From the NCBI GenBank assembly GCA_903928395.1, contig CAIYQS010000039.1:1-8362 (forward strand): a DNA stretch of 8,362 nt. The letters are read 5' to 3'. Of the stretch, positions 6,262 to 8,362 are shown one piece after another. This DNA is from an uncultured Actinomycetes bacterium (GTDB lineage Bacteria; Actinomycetota; Actinomycetes; Nanopelagicales; Nanopelagicaceae). How positions within the stretch are numbered: position 1 is the stretch's first letter; every line of letters begins with the position of its first letter. A program made the position numbers and the translations under genes. Under the pieces are notes generated by a model, which saw only the letters and a program-made list of their open reading frames with translations, did no database searches and had not been told where the DNA came from.

Positions 6262-6938
6262 CTAACTCAAGCATGCAAGCTGTTCTATTTGATATGGACG
6301 GCACCCTTATCAATTCCGAACCTTATTGGTTAATCGCTGAAACCGAATTGATGTCAAGATATGGACATACGTGGAGTGATTTCGATCAAGCGTATTGCAT
6401 TGGTGGACCTTTGCCCAAGGTCGGTGCTTATATGTCACAACTTGCAGGGGGAGCGGCTGCACCAGACTTTTTTGAAAAGGAACTTGTGCGATTAGTTGCC
6501 GAACAATTTTCACAAGGTCTCGAGTTCATGCCTGGGGCAGTGGAGCTAGTGCACGATTTGTTAGCGGCACAAATTCCAATGGCTCTTGTTTCTGCAAGTC
6601 CGCGACTGCTCGTGGATTGCGCGATTGCCTTGCTTCCGGCAGATACATTTATTTCCAGTATCTCAAATCAGGACGTTCGCGTAAGTAAGCCAGATCCAGA
6701 GAGTTATCTACTCGCCGCCTCTCACTTGGGTGTCGATATTACGCGCTGTTTAGTTCTAGAAGATTCCAAGACTGGTATAGATGCCGGTCTTGCAAGTGGC
6801 GCTGTGGTTATCGGAATTCCGCATATCATTACTTACCCACCATCAAGAAGACTGCACCTACGTTCAGATTTGATTGGGCTTACCGCGGATGACATTAAGG
6901 AAATATTTCAACAGGAGAGTCAGGAGGCTACCGAATGA
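6258..6938 (+). CDS. HAD superfamily phosphatase (subfamily IA, beta-phosphoglucomutase-like)
   Basis: This 226-residue cytosolic enzyme probably hydrolyses a small phosphorylated metabolite. All four HAD motifs are present: DMDGT at 12-16 (nucleophile Asp12, acid/base Asp14), VSAS at 111-114 (motif II Ser112), SKPDPESY at 143-150 (motif III Lys144), and LEDSKTGIDAG at 167-177 (motif IV). A helical cap of about residues 18-88 is inserted after motif I, as in the beta-phosphoglucomutase/GPH group. Sequence alone does not give the substrate. ATG 6258 forms an ATGA overlap with the metH stop and is preferred. ATG 6273, starting MQAVLFDMDGT, is a reasonable alternative, since neither has a clear ribosome site. 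The gene ends in another ATGA overlap with trmI. Its position suggests co-expression with the methyl-cycle genes; a repair or housekeeping phosphatase role would fit but is inference. Confidence 0.92.
   Translation: MTNSSMQAVLFDMDGTLINSEPYWLIAETELMSRYGHTWSDFDQAYCIGGPLPKVGAYMSQLAGGAAAPDFFEKELVRLVAEQFSQGLEFMPGAVELVHDLLAAQIPMALVSASPRLLVDCAIALLPADTFISSISNQDVRVSKPDPESYLLAASHLGVDITRCLVLEDSKTGIDAGLASGAVVIGIPHIITYPPSRRLHLRSDLIGLTADDIKEIFQQESQEATE
6922..6927 (+). promoter_or_regulatory. Ribosome binding site of trmI
   Basis: AGGAGG, a perfect Shine-Dalgarno core, lies 7 nt before ATG 6935, within the last codons of the HAD gene. It is the strongest such site in the window. It fixes the trmI start and suggests trmI can be initiated independently as well as by coupling. 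Confidence 0.8.
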
Positions 6939-7792
6939 ATCCGAATTTCGAATACGGCGATCGCGTCCAATTGACTGATGCCAAAGGAAAGCTACATACG
7001 ATTACACTCAAATCCGGCGGTGAATGGCATACGCATAAGGGTTGGCTAATCCACGATCACATTGTTGGGGTGCCCCAAGGTTCGGTAGTTGAAACCACTG
7101 CCGGGTTAAAGTTTCTCGCTTTTAAACCACTCTTGGGTGACTATGTCTTGTCTATGCCTCGAGGAGCCACCATCGTTTACCCAAAGGATGCCGCCTTAAT
7201 TGTCGGCTTTGCAGATATTGCTCCAGGATTACGTGTCCTAGAAGCGGGAGTTGGTTCGGGTGCGCTAACAATTTCACTGCTGCGAGCAGTCGGCCCTACC
7301 GGGGCGGTGGATTCGTTTGAAAGGCGGGCCGAATTTGCAGAGATCGCTACCCGAAATGTCAGCGACTATTTCAATGGAAAACCAGAGAATTGGTCCCTGA
7401 CCCTGGGTTCGGTCCAAGACAAAACTGCAGAAGTGAAGTACGACCGAATTGTTTTGGACATGCTCGCTCCTTGGGAATGCGTAAAGCTGGCTGATGATCT
7501 GCTCAATGCTGGAGGAGTACTCATCGCTTATGTTGCGACCACAACCCAACTATCTGCAATGGCGGAGGCGATAAAAGAATCTGGTCGATTTACTGAGCCT
7601 GAAAGTAGCGAGGCACTCATTCGCCAATGGCATCACGAGGGGCTAGCGGTTCGCCCAGTGCACCGCATGATTGGTCATACTGGGTTTCTCATTCAAGCAA
7701 GACGGCTAGCCCCTGGGGTGACAGCTCCGCTGCGCCGCAGACGTCCTTCTAAAGGTGCTTATGGACTTCCAGAAGATGAAAGTGTTATTTAA
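6935..7792 (+). CDS. trmI: tRNA (adenine-58-N1)-methyltransferase TrmI
   Basis: TrmI methylates N1 of A58 in the T-loop of tRNA using S-adenosylmethionine and usually acts as a tetramer. The 285-residue protein matches the actinobacterial family (M. tuberculosis Rv2118c is similar in size). An N-terminal beta domain (about 1-75) contains GDRVQLTD and GEWHTHKGWLIHDHIVG. MPRGATIVYPKDAALIV at 74-90 leads into the Rossmann-fold domain. Motif I is VLEAGVGSGALT at 101-112, followed by an acidic Glu129 in SFERR that should bind the cofactor ribose. RIVLDMLAPWECV at 171-183 is the family's motif IV region. The C-terminus has HRMIGHTGFLIQARR and a basic PLRRRRPSKG tail, plausibly tRNA-contacting. The start is fixed by AGGAGG and an ATGA overlap with the HAD stop. 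The 3' end overlaps the opposing FKBP gene by 8 bp. Confidence 0.95.
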   Translation: MNPNFEYGDRVQLTDAKGKLHTITLKSGGEWHTHKGWLIHDHIVGVPQGSVVETTAGLKFLAFKPLLGDYVLSMPRGATIVYPKDAALIVGFADIAPGLRVLEAGVGSGALTISLLRAVGPTGAVDSFERRAEFAEIATRNVSDYFNGKPENWSLTLGSVQDKTAEVKYDRIVLDMLAPWECVKLADDLLNAGGVLIAYVATTTQLSAMAEAIKESGRFTEPESSEALIRQWHHEGLAVRPVHRMIGHTGFLIQARRLAPGVTAPLRRRRPSKGAYGLPEDESVI

Positions 7793-8362
7793 CGCCGAGT
7801 AGGTCCACTACAAAAATCAGAGTTTCATTGGGACCGATAGGTCCTCCACCTGCAGCTCCGTATGCGAGCGCTGGCGGAATGACCAAAAGCCGACGACCAC
7901 CTACTTTCATTCCAGGAATCCCTTGTTGCCAGCCAGCGATTACACCCGAAAGTGGCGCGGTGAACCCAGATGGCCAAGAACTTTGCAAGACCTTTCCGGA
8001 TTTCCAAGACATCAGGACATATTGGGCTGTGACCGTCGATGAAGAAAGTGCGACCGGACCAGTACCAACGATGATGTCTTTCGAAACCAAGGTCGTTGGA
8101 GCCGTCCCAGAAGGCGCACCTACAACAGGAGCGACGCCAGCATTGGCAGATACGGTTGGAAGTCCAGCAGGATCCATAATTCCCCCTTGGGTTGATTGAG
8201 CCGATGGCGTCGGTGTTGAAGACGAGACTGGAGAAGGTGATGTGGTCGATGTTGCGGAGCTAGGTTTTGATGAGGTGGACGACTGCCAAACTACGACCAC
8301 TCCAATTCCCGCAAGGATCAGGATTCCAAAGGCAGCAATTCCGCCTTTGCTCTTCAAGAAAT
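7785..8362 (-). CDS. FKBP-type peptidyl-prolyl isomerase, N-terminally membrane-anchored, probably cut at its 5' end
   Basis: Numbering runs from TTG 8357, the first possible start (190 residues). The frame stays open to the window edge, reading one more Phe codon, so the real start is probably outside. A hydrophobic segment at about 7-24 (IAAFGILILAGIGVVVVW) with no lipobox cysteine indicates a membrane anchor or uncleaved signal with the rest outside. A Ser/Thr/Pro-rich linker spans about 26-57. The FKBP domain covers about 93-190 and ends FVVDLLGVK. Tyr113, Val139-Ile140, Trp143 (GVIAGWQQGIPGM), Tyr166 (ALAYGAAG) and Phe182 line up with FKBP12 Tyr26, Val55-Ile56, Trp59, Tyr82 and Phe99. 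The usual Phe36-Asp37 pair (FDSS) instead reads Leu124-Gln125 in GKVLQSSW. Catalysis may therefore be weak and a chaperone role is possible. The stop lies inside the trmI 3' end, with no terminator between the genes. Confidence 0.88.
   Translation of the reverse strand, partial: FLKSKGGIAAFGILILAGIGVVVVWQSSTSSKPSSATSTTSPSPVSSSTPTPSAQSTQGGIMDPAGLPTVSANAGVAPVVGAPSGTAPTTLVSKDIIVGTGPVALSSSTVTAQYVLMSWKSGKVLQSSWPSGFTAPLSGVIAGWQQGIPGMKVGGRRLLVIPPALAYGAAGGGPIGPNETLIFVVDLLGVK

Noticed and set aside
7831..7844. GGACC-GATA-GGTCC hairpin near the trmI/FKBP junction as a terminator
   Set aside because: The stem is only 5 bp. Nothing T-rich follows on the plus strand, and on the minus strand the nearest T-run is over 10 nt away and still within the FKBP coding region.
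7828..8199. 123-codon plus-strand open frame opposite the FKBP gene
   Set aside because: It is the complement of a low-complexity, Pro/Gly/Ser-rich FKBP coding region, has no ribosome site and no recognisable motif, so it is a shadow frame.

Overview
The window looks like chromosomal core sequence from an actinobacterium (Actinomycetota). The main evidence is a mycothiol ligase (mshC) next to three actinobacterial marker families: a histidine phosphatase of the MSMEG_4193 type, a DUF3090 protein and an SCO1664-type PI3/4-kinase-like protein. An actinobacterial-type TrmI tRNA methyltransferase supports this. G+C is moderate by eye, clearly lower than in Streptomyces or Mycobacterium. Genes are packed with almost no spacers. 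Together these suggest a streamlined lineage such as the freshwater acI/Nanopelagicales group, but that placement is inference from style and not from a marker-gene tree.

Layout. Plus strand: 3' end of the histidine phosphatase gene (1-239); DUF3090 (236-799); SCO1664-family protein (796-1488); mshC (1505-2755); B12-dependent methionine synthase metH (2773-6261); HAD phosphatase (6258-6938); trmI (6935-7792). Minus strand: a membrane-anchored FKBP-type prolyl isomerase (7785 to the window edge), convergent with trmI and overlapping it by 8 bp. The only gaps are 16 nt before mshC and 17 nt before metH. No stretch near 300 bases lacks a gene. I see no tRNA, rRNA, CRISPR array, insertion sequence, phage gene or riboswitch.

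How the genes fit together. The first four genes form a neighbourhood known across actinobacteria (in M. tuberculosis Rv2135c-Rv2134c-Rv2133c and, close by, mshC). Only MshC has a firm role: it joins cysteine to GlcN-Ins in mycothiol synthesis. MetH regenerates methionine, hence S-adenosylmethionine, and TrmI uses S-adenosylmethionine to methylate tRNA A58. The HAD enzyme sits between them, coupled to both by 4-nt overlaps, with unknown substrate. Four plus-strand junctions overlap by 4 nt (three ATGA, one TTGA), so translational coupling is likely. No convincing intrinsic terminator is visible, so the plus-strand genes could be one long transcript, perhaps with internal promoters before mshC and metH.

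Most worth following up: the uncharacterised phosphatase/zinc-protein/kinase-like trio attached to mshC, including the idea that the phosphatase is the still unassigned MshA2 step; an FKBP domain in which the usual Phe-Asp active-site pair reads Leu-Gln; a perfect 11-bp inverted repeat inside mshC; and paired -10-like motifs at identical spacing before the only two non-overlapping genes. I do not see a clearly new multi-gene system such as a defence island or a biosynthetic cluster.
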